From assembly GCA_963755815.1 (NCBI GenBank), contig CAVWLF010000005.1, forward strand, positions 744,001 through 808,000: 64,000 nucleotides of DNA. Direction: 5' to 3'. Positions 34,150 to 42,233 of this stretch are shown here, piece after piece (position 1 is the first letter of the stretch; each line of letters begins with the position of its first letter). The stretch comes from Palsa-506 sp963755815 (GTDB lineage: Bacteria > Actinomycetota > Actinomycetes > Streptosporangiales > Streptosporangiaceae). A model generated the notes under the pieces. That model saw only the letters and a list, made by a program, of their open reading frames with translations, had not been told where the DNA came from and made no database searches. Position numbers and translations under genes: made by a program.

Positions 34150-34803
34150 GTGGCTGAACCCTTGTCCGGTCCCGGCGTGGACTCGATCGAGGTTATGCCG
34201 GTCGTGGTGCTCTCCCAGATCTTTCCGGCCCGGCCATCGTCGATTCCCGACATCAGGGATTTCGTCCGCCGCTGCCTGGCCGAGTCCCCGCTGACCGATG
34301 AGGGCACCCGCGAGGTCGGCGAGACGGTCTTCCGCGCGCTGCTCGATGCCGCCGGGCCGACCGGATGCATCCAGGTAGCGTTCCGCATCTTTCCTGAGCA
34401 CGTCGAGGTCGACGTGCTCCACTCGGAGATGCAGCTCACCGCCCCTATCCAGCTGGTACCGACCACCGCCACGCCCGCGCGGCCCGGCTTCCACGCAGCA
34501 GGGAACCCGGGCGCGGCTCAGGCTCCGGTCCCGGCGGCGGCCCAGACAGTTCCGGCCGAGACGGCTCCGGCCGACGCCGCTCCGGTGACCGCAGTCCCGC
34601 TGGGCCAGCCGGGGCACCCGGCGACCTTTGCGGAATGGATGGCGACTTCGCTTCGCCGGGAGGGCCTGACCCAGGAGGCCGCCGCGCGGCAGCTCGGCGT
34701 GTCGGTGAAGACCGTCAGCCGATGGGTCGGCGGGGCGACCGAGCCGCGCATGCGCGACCTGCGCCGGATCCAGGAATTGTTCGGCGAGGTTCCGCTTCCC
34801 TAG
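34150..34803 (+). CDS. Xre-type helix-turn-helix regulator next to the hydrogenase promoter
   Basis: A 217-aa protein. The C-terminal 55 residues are an HTH (LTQEAAARQLGVSVKTVSRW, then VGGATEPRMRDLRRIQELFG). The N-terminal 110 residues (IPDIRDFVRRCLAESPLTDE, EVGETVFRALLDAAG) resemble GHKL anti-sigma ATPases but no ATP motif is clear. A Pro/Ala linker joins the two. The GTG at 34150 follows GGGAGAAACC. It is divergent from hhyS and first in the rightward arm, making it the prime candidate regulator of the cluster. Confidence 0.75.
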   Translation: MAEPLSGPGVDSIEVMPVVVLSQIFPARPSSIPDIRDFVRRCLAESPLTDEGTREVGETVFRALLDAAGPTGCIQVAFRIFPEHVEVDVLHSEMQLTAPIQLVPTTATPARPGFHAAGNPGAAQAPVPAAAQTVPAETAPADAAPVTAVPLGQPGHPATFAEWMATSLRREGLTQEAAARQLGVSVKTVSRWVGGATEPRMRDLRRIQELFGEVPLP

Positions 34804-34863
34804 CCTGAGCCGGAGGTGCGGCGTTGTCACTCATGCCGCCTGGATCGGCAAATAGCCAATCCT

Positions 34864-34875
34864 GTCTGGCCAGAC
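34864..34875. promoter_or_regulatory. 12-bp palindrome upstream of the YceI gene
   Basis: GTCTGGCCAGAC is a perfect palindrome 38 bases before the preferred YceI start. It shares the CAGAC/GTCTG half-site with the 11-bp dyad at 33876-33907, so both could bind the same regulator. A short palindrome in GC-rich DNA can also be chance. Confidence 0.3.
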
Positions 34876-34913
34876 CACTGGACGCCCCCCCACATGTGTC
34901 TTACGGTTCTGCC

Positions 34914-35711
34914 ATGGCCGTTCAGGCAGGCCGCCACAGCCTCGGCACGGAACGTAGCCGGATTGTCCTACGGACAGCCCGGGATGGACTTGCGGCCCAG
35001 GCCGGTCATGACCTGACCATCGAAGCCGCCCGCTGGTCCGGCGAGCTGACCGTCGGTGCGGATCTCGTCCCGACCGCCCTTGAGGCGCGGATTGACATGG
35101 GCGCGCTGATCGTGCGCGAGGGGACCGGCGGCGTCAAGCCACTCACCGACCGGGACAGGCGCGAGATCGGCGTGACCGCGCGGAAGGTCCTGGCCGCCGA
35201 CCGCAATCCCGAGGCGGTATTCACCGCGACCGGGTTCCAGCCGGATGGCAACGGCGGTGGCACCGTCAGCGGGACGTTCACGCTGGCCGGCGTGCAGCGA
35301 CCGCTCAGCCTGCAGGTCGGCCAGACCGGCCCGGACCGCTATCGCGCCACCGGCTCAGTGCGGCAGTCCGACTATGGGATCAAGCCGTACTCGGGATTCC
35401 TGGGCGCGCTGAAGGTACGCGACGCGGTCGGGATCGAGGCCGAGATCGACTTGTCCGATCCGGCGGAGGCGCCGGTCACTGACATCATCCCGCGGAACTG
35501 TTCGAGCGCCGGGCCGCCCCGATGCGGGACTTCGCTGACCAGGCCGGCGCGGTCGCGAGCGCCTGCCACGACATGGCGATCCGCTTCCACCGGGGCGGCA
35601 AGCTGGTGGCCTTCGGCACCGGCGGGGCGGGCACCGACGCGCAGCACGTGGCCGTCGAGTTCGTCCATCCGGTCATCGTCGGCAAGCGCGCCCTGCCCGC
35701 GATCTCGTTAA
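34914..35711 (+). CDS. YceI-family protein of the hydrogenase cluster (3' end unresolved)
   Basis: Residues 1-185 are a YceI lipocalin-like fold (AGHDLTIEAARWSGELTV, RNPEAVFTATGFQPDGNG, SGTFTLAGVQRPLSLQV, RQSDYGIKPYSGFLGALKVR). These proteins bind long polyprenyl chains. The preferred ATG is at 34914; a TTG at 34824 with GGAGG upstream is possible. There is no signal peptide. Family similarity ends near 35465, yet the frame runs on to 35711 across the SIS gene in another frame. One missing base near 35483 would join both frames (reading VTDHHPAELFERRAAPMRDF), so an authentic YceI-SIS fusion is possible. Confidence 0.7.
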   Translation: MAVQAGRHSLGTERSRIVLRTARDGLAAQAGHDLTIEAARWSGELTVGADLVPTALEARIDMGALIVREGTGGVKPLTDRDRREIGVTARKVLAADRNPEAVFTATGFQPDGNGGGTVSGTFTLAGVQRPLSLQVGQTGPDRYRATGSVRQSDYGIKPYSGFLGALKVRDAVGIEAEIDLSDPAEAPVTDIIPRNCSSAGPPRCGTSLTRPARSRAPATTWRSASTGAASWWPSAPAGRAPTRSTWPSSSSIRSSSASAPCPRSR

Positions 35712-36079
35712 CGTCGGACATCGCCACCGTGACCGGGGTGGCCACCCGGGACGGCGTGGCCGGGATCTTCGCGCACCAGCTCCGCTTCCTGGCCGAGCCC
35801 GCCGACATTGCCCTCGGCATCTCCGCCGACGGCGACTGCGCCAGCGTCCTGGCCGGGCTGGTCACCGCCCATGAGCTCGGGATGCTGACGATCGCGCTGG
35901 TGGGAGGCGAGGGCGGCGCGATCGCAGCCAGCCCGGCCGCCGATCACGTGCTGGTGGCCAGGTCGGACGATCCGCGGATCGTCAAGGAGATGCACGTCAC
36001 CGCCTATCACGTGCTCTGGGAACTCGTGCACGTGTTCTTCGAGCAGCCCGGCATTCTCGACCCGGGGGTGGTCGCATGA
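35522..36079 (+). CDS. SIS-domain (GmhA-like) sugar isomerase, first copy
   Basis: A 185-aa SIS protein. The N-terminal CHDMAIRFHRGGKLVAFGTG and the phosphosugar loop GTGGAGTDAQHVAVEFVHPV resemble sedoheptulose-7-phosphate isomerases, but the usual SGNS loop reads ISADGDCASV. Family sequence (AELFERRAAP) extends upstream of the ATG with no start codon and meets a TGA at 35480, so the true start is unclear. The TGA stop overlaps the next ATG. GmhA-type genes are a regular companion of group 1h hydrogenases; their role there is not established. Confidence 0.78.
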   Translation: MRDFADQAGAVASACHDMAIRFHRGGKLVAFGTGGAGTDAQHVAVEFVHPVIVGKRALPAISLTSDIATVTGVATRDGVAGIFAHQLRFLAEPADIALGISADGDCASVLAGLVTAHELGMLTIALVGGEGGAIAASPAADHVLVARSDDPRIVKEMHVTAYHVLWELVHVFFEQPGILDPGVVA

Positions 36080-36309
36080 CTGGTACCGCGGGCCGGCCGC
36101 CCGCCGTTCCCGAGTGCCACGATGACGTTTGCATCACCTGCTCGGATACGGCCGTGGCCGTCACCATCGTGCGCCTCCTCGCGGATGACCTGGCCATCGT
36201 GGATACCGGCGCGGGCCAGGAAGAGGTGAGCGTCGCGCTGGTCACCGCCGGGGTCGGCGACACGATCCTGGTGCACGCCAGGGAAGCCATCGCCGTGGTG
36301 GGGAGCTGA
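36076..36309 (+). CDS. HypC-like hydrogenase chaperone, divergent Cys-rich type
   Basis: A 77-aa protein. A HypC-type beta barrel is suggested by DLAIVDTGAGQEEVSVALV and VGDTILVHAREAIAVV. It lacks the N-terminal Met-Cys that HypC uses to hold the Fe(CN)2CO unit. Instead it has a three-Cys, one-His motif CHDDVCITCSDTAV near residue 14. It may serve the large subunit specifically while the canonical hypC at 37578 works with HypD. The start overlaps the SIS gene stop. Confidence 0.82.
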   Translation: MTGTAGRPPAVPECHDDVCITCSDTAVAVTIVRLLADDLAIVDTGAGQEEVSVALVTAGVGDTILVHAREAIAVVGS

Positions 36310-36314
36310 CCGGC

Positions 36315-37001
36315 ATGACGCGGCAGGACAGCGAGGCAGGCCAGGGGACGGTCGAGTCGCTCTACCCGTTCCTTTACGCGAGCACGAGTGACCTTCCCGC
36401 CGTGCTGGCCGAGGTCCGCCGGTCCACCGTGGCCAAGGCCGCCGAGATCATGGAGCTGCGCCGGCTGATCTGCGCGCGCGACGGTGCCCGGCTGGCCGAG
36501 TGCGCGCAGCAGTCCGCTCGCCGGTTCGCGGCCGGCGGGCGCCTCTTCGCCTTCGGCAACGGCGGCAGCGCGACGGACGCCCAGCAGGTGGCCACGCTGT
36601 ACCTGAACCCGGGTCCGGGCAGCACGCCGCTGGCCGCGTTCAGCCTGTCTAGTGATCCGGCCATCCTGACCGCGCTCTGCAATGACATCGGCGTGGACGT
36701 GGTCTTCTCCCGCCAGCTCGCGGCGTTCGGCCGCCCGAATGACATCGCTGTCGGCCTGTCCACCAGCGGTAACTCCGAGAACCTGCTGCGCGGCTTTGAC
36801 GAGGCGAGCCGGCGGGGGATGCTGACCATCGGCTTCTCCGGCTACGAGGGCGGCAAGATGGCCGAGATCGCCGCCATCGACTATCTGTTCGTGGCGCCGT
36901 CATCGTCCGTGCACCGCATCCAGGAGGCGCAGACCACGGTCTACAACATCCTGTGGGAGCTGACGCTCGCCGCCCTGGGCCAGGCTCAGGAGAGCGGATG
37001 A
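36315..37001 (+). CDS. SIS-domain (GmhA-like) phosphoheptose isomerase-like protein, second copy
   Basis: A 228-aa SIS protein with intact sugar-phosphate loops (FGNGGSATDAQQVATLYL, GLSTSGNSENLLRG). The C-terminal RIQEAQTTVYNILWELTL is GmhA-like, with the conserved QE and late helix. It is better conserved than the first copy and may be the active partner of a pair. There are no lipopolysaccharide heptose genes nearby, so the substrate is unlikely to be an LPS precursor. It overlaps the start of the protease gene by four bases. Confidence 0.85.
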   Translation: MTRQDSEAGQGTVESLYPFLYASTSDLPAVLAEVRRSTVAKAAEIMELRRLICARDGARLAECAQQSARRFAAGGRLFAFGNGGSATDAQQVATLYLNPGPGSTPLAAFSLSSDPAILTALCNDIGVDVVFSRQLAAFGRPNDIAVGLSTSGNSENLLRGFDEASRRGMLTIGFSGYEGGKMAEIAAIDYLFVAPSSSVHRIQEAQTTVYNILWELTLAALGQAQESG

Positions 37002-37558
37002 CGAGCCGCATGCTGGTCGCCGGGGTCGGCAACATCTTCCTGGGCGACGACGGATTCGGGGTCGAGGTCGCGCGGCGGCTGGCCACCGAGGACCTGCCCG
37101 AGTGGGTCCGGGTCGCGGACTACGGGATCAGCGGCATGCACCTGGCCTATGACCTGGCTAACGGGTACGAGACCACGATTCTGATCGACGCCACCTCGCG
37201 CGGCGACGAGCCGGGCACGATCTACGTGATCGAGCTCGACCACAGCCAGCGGCCCGGCGCGACCGCGGACTCGCCGGCCGGCGGCCAGCTCTTCGACGCG
37301 CACGGCATGCAGCCCGATGTCGTGTTCGGCGTGCTGGACATGCTCGGTGCGGAGGCCGGCCGGGTACTGCTCGTCGGCTGCGAGCCGGCCAGCGTCGACT
37401 ACGGCATCGGCCTGAGCCCGGTGGTTACCGCGGCGGTCGGCGAGGCGGTACGGGTGGTAAAGGACCTGATCGCCGCGGCCCCGCCCGGCGCGGTCGGTGC
37501 GGTCGGGCCGGGTCAGGCCAGCGACGGCAAGCGGGCCGGCGGCGGCGATTCTGGATGA
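36998..37558 (+). CDS. Hydrogenase maturation protease (HyaD/HybD family)
   Basis: A 186-aa nickel-dependent endopeptidase. Motifs are GVGNIFLGDDGFGVEVA (Asp and Glu nickel ligands region), ISGMHLAYDL, IDATSRGDEPGTIYV and DAHGMQPDVVF (third ligand His region). It should cut the 22-residue tail of HhyL after His572 once nickel is inserted. The start overlaps the second SIS gene. The C-terminal 20 residues are low-complexity Gly/Ala. Confidence 0.9.
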   Translation: MTSRMLVAGVGNIFLGDDGFGVEVARRLATEDLPEWVRVADYGISGMHLAYDLANGYETTILIDATSRGDEPGTIYVIELDHSQRPGATADSPAGGQLFDAHGMQPDVVFGVLDMLGAEAGRVLLVGCEPASVDYGIGLSPVVTAAVGEAVRVVKDLIAAAPPGAVGAVGPGQASDGKRAGGGDSG

Positions 37559-37577
37559 GCCACGAAGGGGTGGTCAT

Positions 37578-37850
37578 ATGTGCCTCGGCATACCCGGCGA
37601 GGTGATCGAGTTCCTGCCCGACCAGCCCGATCTGGCCCGGGTGAACGTCAGCGGGGTCCGGCGCGTGATCAACGTCGGCCTGCTCACCGACGATCCGCCC
37701 AAGCCGGGCGAGTGGGTGCTCATCCACGTCGGCTTCGCCCTGTCCAAGATCGACGAGGACGAGGCGGCGGCCGCGCTGGAGTTCCTGGAGGGGATCGGGC
37801 AGGCCTACGAGGAAGAGCTAGCCGCCCTGCAGGAATCGATGATCGAGTAG
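37578..37850 (+). CDS. hypC: Hydrogenase assembly chaperone HypC
   Basis: A 90-aa protein starting MCLGIPGEVIEFL. Cys2 and the GIPG turn are the canonical HypC features. It holds the iron with CN and CO ligands together with HypD and passes it to the large subunit. The acidic C-terminal helix (EEELAALQESMIE) is usual for actinobacterial members. It lies 10 bases before hypD. Confidence 0.95.
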   Translation: MCLGIPGEVIEFLPDQPDLARVNVSGVRRVINVGLLTDDPPKPGEWVLIHVGFALSKIDEDEAAAALEFLEGIGQAYEEELAALQESMIE

Positions 37851-37860
37851 GAGGCCGGGG

Positions 37861-38988
37861 ATGAAATTCGTCGACGAATTCCGCAACGCCGATCAGGCGC
37901 ACGCCCTCGCCGCGAAGATTGCCGGGCTGTGCGAGCCGGGGCGCCACTACAAGTTCATGGAAGTCTGCGGCGGCCACACCCACACGATCTACAAGCACGG
38001 GCTCGAGGACTACCTGCCCGAGTCGGTCGAGCTGGTGCACGGGCCGGGCTGCCCGGTCTGCGTGATCCCGATGGGCCGGGTCGACGATGCCATGCACCTA
38101 GCCTCGAATCCGGACGTGATCATGACCTCGTTCGGCGACATGATGCGGGTCCCGGGCAGCAAGGGGTCGTTCTTTGACGCCAAGGCGCAGGGCACCGACA
38201 TCCGGATGGTGTACTCGCCGCTGGACTCGCTGAAGATCGCCCGCCAGAACCCGGACCGGCGGGTGGTGTTCATGGCGATCGGCTTCGAGACCACCGCGCC
38301 GTCCACGGCCATGACGGTGCTGCGCGCGGCCGCCGAGGGGCTGGAGAATTTCTCCGTCTTCTGCAACCACGTCACGATCGTCCCGGCCATCAAGGCCATA
38401 CTCGACTCCCCCGACCTGCGGCTCGACGGTTTCCTCGGCCCCGGTCACGTCTCCACCGTGATCGGCTGCCGGCCGTATGAGTTCATCGCGCGGGACTACG
38501 GCAAGCCGGTGGTGGTGGCCGGCTTCGAGCCGCTGGACATCCTGCAGTCCATCTACATGCTGATGCTGCAGCTGTCCGAGGGCCGGTCGATGGTGGAGAA
38601 CCAGTACACCCGGGTGGTGCCGTGGGACGGCAACGTGGTGGCGCTCAAGGCGATCGGCCAGACCATGGAATTGCGCCCGTACTTCGAGTGGCGCGGGCTC
38701 GGTTTCATTTCCCACTCGGCCCTGCGGATGCGCGCGGACTACGCCCGGTTCGATGCCGAGCTGCTGTTCGACGTGCCCGGCGTGCGGGTGGCTGATCCCA
38801 AGGCCTGCCAGTGCGGCGAGGTGCTCAAGGGCGTGCTCAAGCCCTGGGAGTGCAAGGTCTTCGGCACCGCCTGCACGCCGGAGACCCCGATCGGCACCTG
38901 CATGGTGTCGCCGGAAGGGGCCTGCGCGGCGTACTACAACTTCGGGCGGCTCAGCCGCAAGCGGGTCAAGGAAGCGAGCCGGTCATGA
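37861..38988 (+). CDS. hypD: Hydrogenase maturation protein HypD
   Basis: A 375-aa protein. The motifs EVCGGHTHTIYKHGL, HGPGCPVCVIP (redox Cys pair), GFETTAPSTAMTVL, FCNHVTIVPA and the C-terminal Cys group CQCGEVLKGVLKPWEC for the [4Fe-4S] cluster are all present. HypD is the scaffold on which Fe(CN)2CO is built with HypC and HypE. The stop overlaps the ATG of hypE. Confidence 0.96.
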   Translation: MKFVDEFRNADQAHALAAKIAGLCEPGRHYKFMEVCGGHTHTIYKHGLEDYLPESVELVHGPGCPVCVIPMGRVDDAMHLASNPDVIMTSFGDMMRVPGSKGSFFDAKAQGTDIRMVYSPLDSLKIARQNPDRRVVFMAIGFETTAPSTAMTVLRAAAEGLENFSVFCNHVTIVPAIKAILDSPDLRLDGFLGPGHVSTVIGCRPYEFIARDYGKPVVVAGFEPLDILQSIYMLMLQLSEGRSMVENQYTRVVPWDGNVVALKAIGQTMELRPYFEWRGLGFISHSALRMRADYARFDAELLFDVPGVRVADPKACQCGEVLKGVLKPWECKVFGTACTPETPIGTCMVSPEGACAAYYNFGRLSRKRVKEASRS

Positions 38989-40225
38989 CGGCCAGCGAGA
39001 CCCACAACGCCAGCGAGGCCCGCGCTGGCGAGACCCACAGCGCGGCCTGGGTCGCGGACGCGCTGCGCGAGCACGACGAGCTGGCCTTGCAGGCGAAGCA
39101 GCTGCCCAACCCCCGCGACGGGCACGCCAAGGGCTCGCCGCAGCCGCTGCCGGGCACGGTCCGCGAGGAGCAGGTGCTGGAGCGCATCGACCGCGCCCGC
39201 CGCAGCCGCGCGCGGGTCAAGGAGCAGCGGATCACGATGTCGCACGGGCCGGCGGCAAGGCGACCAGGACGCTGGTCGAGGCCATCTTCCTGGACGCCTT
39301 CCGCAATCCGCTGCTCGAGCCGCTGGAGGACGCCGCGCAGCTGCACTTCAACGGTGCGCGGGTCGCGCTCACCACGGACTCCTACGTCGTCTCGCCGCTT
39401 TTCTTTCCCGGCGGGAACATCGGCGACCTGGCCATCAACGGAACGGTTAACGACCTTTCCGTGGCCGGTGCCGTTCCGCTCTACCTCACCGCCGGCTTCA
39501 TCCTGGAAGAAGGCTTCGAGGTCGATGACCTGCGCCGGATCGTCGCCGCCATGCACGACGCCGCCGCGGTGGCCGGGGTCCAGGTGGTCACCGGCGACAC
39601 CAAGGTGGTGGAGAAGGGCAAGGCCGACGGCTGCTACATCAACACGGCCGGCATCGGCCTCGCCGAGCACGACCGGACACTGGGTGTCGCCCAGGCCCGG
39701 CCGGGCGACGCGGTGCTGGTGTCGGGGCCGATCGGCGATCACGGCATCACGATCATGCTCGCCCGCGGTGAACTCGACATCGAGGCCGACGTGACCTCGG
39801 ACACGGCACCGCTGAACGGGCTCGTGGCCGACCTGCTCGCCGCGACGCCGGGAGTCCGCGCCATGCGCGATGCGACCCGCGGCGGCGTGGCCACCATCCT
39901 GAACGAGGTGGCCACCGACGCCGGCGTCTGCGTTGTGGTCAGCGAGGACGACATCCCGGTGCGGCCCGAGGTACGCGGTGCCTCCGAACTGCTCGGCATC
40001 GACCCGATGTACGTGGCCTGCGAGGGCCGCCTGGTCGCCGTCGTGGATGGCGCCGAGGCGGACCGCGCGCTGGCCGCCATGCGCGGCCATCCGCTCGGCG
40101 CCGGCGCCGCCATCATCGGCCACGTGGCCGATGACCCAGCCGGAATCGTCCTGCTGAAGACCGCGTTCGGCGGGACCCGCATCGTCGACCTGCTGGTCGG
40201 CGACCCGCTGCCGCGTATCTGCTGA
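38985..40225 (+). pseudogene. hypE: Hydrogenase maturation protein HypE, frame broken by one missing base
   Basis: The gene starts at 38985 overlapping hypD. It has an N-terminal extension (REHDELALQAKQLPNPRDGH) typical of actinobacterial forms. The conserved motif should read MSHGAGGKATRT, but at about 39243-39247 only three G are present where four are needed, so the frame moves by one. The rest (39247-40225) is intact in the other frame: TDSYVVSPLFFPGGNIGDLA, INGTVNDLSV, RDATRGGVATILNE, and the C-terminal end LPRIC, whose Cys receives the carbamoyl group. Probably a sequence error rather than a lost gene. Confidence 0.88.
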
Positions 40226-40244
40226 GCCGAAGGAGAGCAGAGTC

Positions 40245-40574
40245 GTGCATGAGCTAGCGATCACCGAGGGCGTCGTCGAGGCCGTCACCGACCGCCTGCC
40301 CGGCGCCCGGATCACCTGCGTGCGGCTGGAAATCGGCGTGCTGTCCGGGGTGGTGGCCGACTCGGTGCGGTTCTGCTTCGACCTGGTCACCGAGGGGACC
40401 GACCTGCAGGGCGCGCGCCTGGAGATTACCGAGCAGGCCGGCCGGTGCAGCTGCCGGGTATGCGGCAGCGAGTTCGAGCCGGCCGGGCCGATCCTGCTGT
40501 GCCCCTGCGGCAGCGCGGACATCTCGGTCCTCACCGGGCAGGATCTTAAGATCACATCGGTCCTGGTGGCCTGA
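40245..40574 (+). CDS. hypA: Hydrogenase nickel incorporation protein HypA
   Basis: A 109-aa protein. The start is GTG with AAGGAGAGCAG upstream, giving the N-terminal MHELAIT in which His2 binds nickel. The zinc site has two Cys pairs (CSCRVCGSEFE and CPCGSADIS). It inserts nickel with HypB, whose gene follows two bases after. Confidence 0.94.
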   Translation: MHELAITEGVVEAVTDRLPGARITCVRLEIGVLSGVVADSVRFCFDLVTEGTDLQGARLEITEQAGRCSCRVCGSEFEPAGPILLCPCGSADISVLTGQDLKITSVLVA

Positions 40575-40576
40575 CC

Positions 40577-41475
40577 ATGTGCGCGACGTGCGGGTGCTCA
40601 GGCGGCGCGGTGCTGCAGCTGCTGCCGGCTCCCCCTGGCTATGACCGCTCCGGCGGCCGGGCGGACCCTGGCTCGCACGACCACGACCACGACCACGACC
40701 ACGAGCACGGGCAGAGGAGCGGGAGCACGGGCCCGGCCCCGGCCACGAGAACGGTCACGAGCACGGCCTCGGCCCGGACGCCAGCCACATCCACGTGCAG
40801 GGTCCTGCGGACAGCGAGCGGACCGTCGTCCTGCAGCAGAAGGTGCTGGCCAAGAACGATGAGCTCGCCGAGCGCACCCGCAACTGGCTGCGCACCCGCG
40901 GCGTGCTCGCCGTCAACCTGATGAGCTCACCCGGCGCAGGCAAGACAACATTGCTCGAACGCACCGCCCGGGAGCTGGCCGGGCAGCTCAGCCTCTCGGT
41001 TATCGAGGGCGATCAGGAAACCGCGCTGGACGGGCGGCGGATCCAGGCCGCGGGCGCGGCCGTGGTGCAGATCAACACGGGAGCCGGCTGTCATCTGGAC
41101 GCCGCCATGGTGGCCGAGGGGCTGCGCGCCCTCGATCCGCCCAGCGGATCCATCGTGCTGATCGAGAACGTCGGCAACCTGGTCTGCCCGGCGCTCTTCG
41201 ACCTGGGCGAGGAGGCGAAAGTGGTGATCTCCTCGGTTACCGAGGGCGCCGACAAGCCGGTGAAGTACCCGAACATGTTCCGCCGGGCGGACCTGGTCCT
41301 GGTCAACAAGACCGACCTGCTGCCCTATGTGGACTTCGACGTCCGGCGGCACGCGGCCGACCTGCGGCGAATCAGCCCCGGCGCGCTGATGGTCGAGCTG
41401 TCCGCCACGACCGGGCAGGGCATGCAGGCGTGGTACGACTGGCTGCGCCGCCGGGTCCCCGCGCCGCACGAGTAG
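40577..41475 (+). pseudogene. hypB: Hydrogenase nickel GTPase HypB, frame broken by one missing base
   Basis: The N-terminus MCATCGC and a His/Asp-rich stretch (HDHDHDHDHEHG) start in one frame at 40577. From about 40714 the protein continues in the -1 frame (EERE, HGPGPGHENGHEHG, then VLQQKVLAKNDELAERTRNW). One G appears missing near 40712. The GTPase domain is complete: P-loop SSPGAGKTTLL, SVIEGDQETALDG, HLDAAMV, ENVGNLVCPALFDLGE and NKTD. An internal ATG at 40795 allows a short HypB lacking the nickel-storage region if the break is real. Confidence 0.88.
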
Positions 41476-41542
41476 GACCGCACGATTAGGACCGCGCAAG
41501 CCGGATCGCGCCAGGCCCGTGGCGGCCTCTACGGTGGCAGCC

Positions 41543-42220
41543 ATGACCGATACCGACCACTCTGCGAGTGAAGATGGCAGCGGCCGGCTGACTGCCGCGC
41601 AATTCTCAGCCTTCCCCGGCGTCACTGACTGGCGGGTGCTGTGGGGCGGCGGGTATGCGGCGGCCCGCTTCCTGACCGGCTCTTTCGCCGCCGGGCTGAC
41701 CCTGGTCGCCGCCATCGGCGAACTGGCGGCCGCTGCCGGATACGACCCGGACGTCGACGTGCGGCCGGAGAGCGTGACCGTCCGGCTGCGCACGGAGGTT
41801 CACGGCCTCACCGGCCAGGACGCCGGCCTGGCCAGGCAGATCTCGGCCGCCGCGGCCCGGCTGGCGACGCCGGCCGACCCGGCGGCCGAGCAGCACGTGC
41901 AGGTCGCGATCGACGCCCTGGACATCGACGCGGTCCGGCCGTTCTGGCAGGCGGTGCTCGGCTACGCCGTGTTCGGCGAAGCGGCCCTGGGTGACGCGCA
42001 CCGCCACGGGCCGAGTTTCTGGTTCCAGCAGATGGAGTCGCCCAGGACCGGGCGCAACCGCTTCCACATCGACATCTACGTGCCGCACGACCAGGTGCAG
42101 GCCCGGATTGACGCCGCGGTCGCGGCCGGCGGCCGGATCGTCAGCGACGCCCACGCGCCCGGCTGGTGGACTCTCGCCGACCCCGAAGGCAACGAAGCCG
42201 ACCTGGCGATCTGGGGCTAG
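41543..42220 (+). CDS. Pterin-4a-carbinolamine dehydratase/VOC fusion protein
   Basis: A 225-aa protein. The N-terminal 90 residues resemble DCoH/PCD proteins (FPGVTDWRVLWGGGYAAARF, GYDPDVDVRPESVTVRL). From about residue 105 a VOC/glyoxalase domain follows (VQVAIDALDIDAVRPFWQAV, FHIDIYVPHDQ, WWTLADPEGNEADLAIWG). The start at ATG 41543 is preferred over an upstream one at 41519. It follows hypB by 67 bases but has no known hydrogenase role. Substrate and activity are unknown. Confidence 0.83.
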   Translation: MTDTDHSASEDGSGRLTAAQFSAFPGVTDWRVLWGGGYAAARFLTGSFAAGLTLVAAIGELAAAAGYDPDVDVRPESVTVRLRTEVHGLTGQDAGLARQISAAAARLATPADPAAEQHVQVAIDALDIDAVRPFWQAVLGYAVFGEAALGDAHRHGPSFWFQQMESPRTGRNRFHIDIYVPHDQVQARIDAAVAAGGRIVSDAHAPGWWTLADPEGNEADLAIWG

Positions 42221-42233
42221 GCGGCCGTAAACC

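Noticed and set aside
35480..35521. Non-ATG start for the first SIS protein just after the TGA at 35480
   Set aside because: No ATG, GTG or TTG in that interval in the right frame, so the ATG at 35522 is kept.
38753..38984. Start of HypE inside hypD
   Set aside because: That frame upstream of 39247 is an Arg/Pro-rich shadow; true HypE N-terminal sequence is in the frame starting at 38985.
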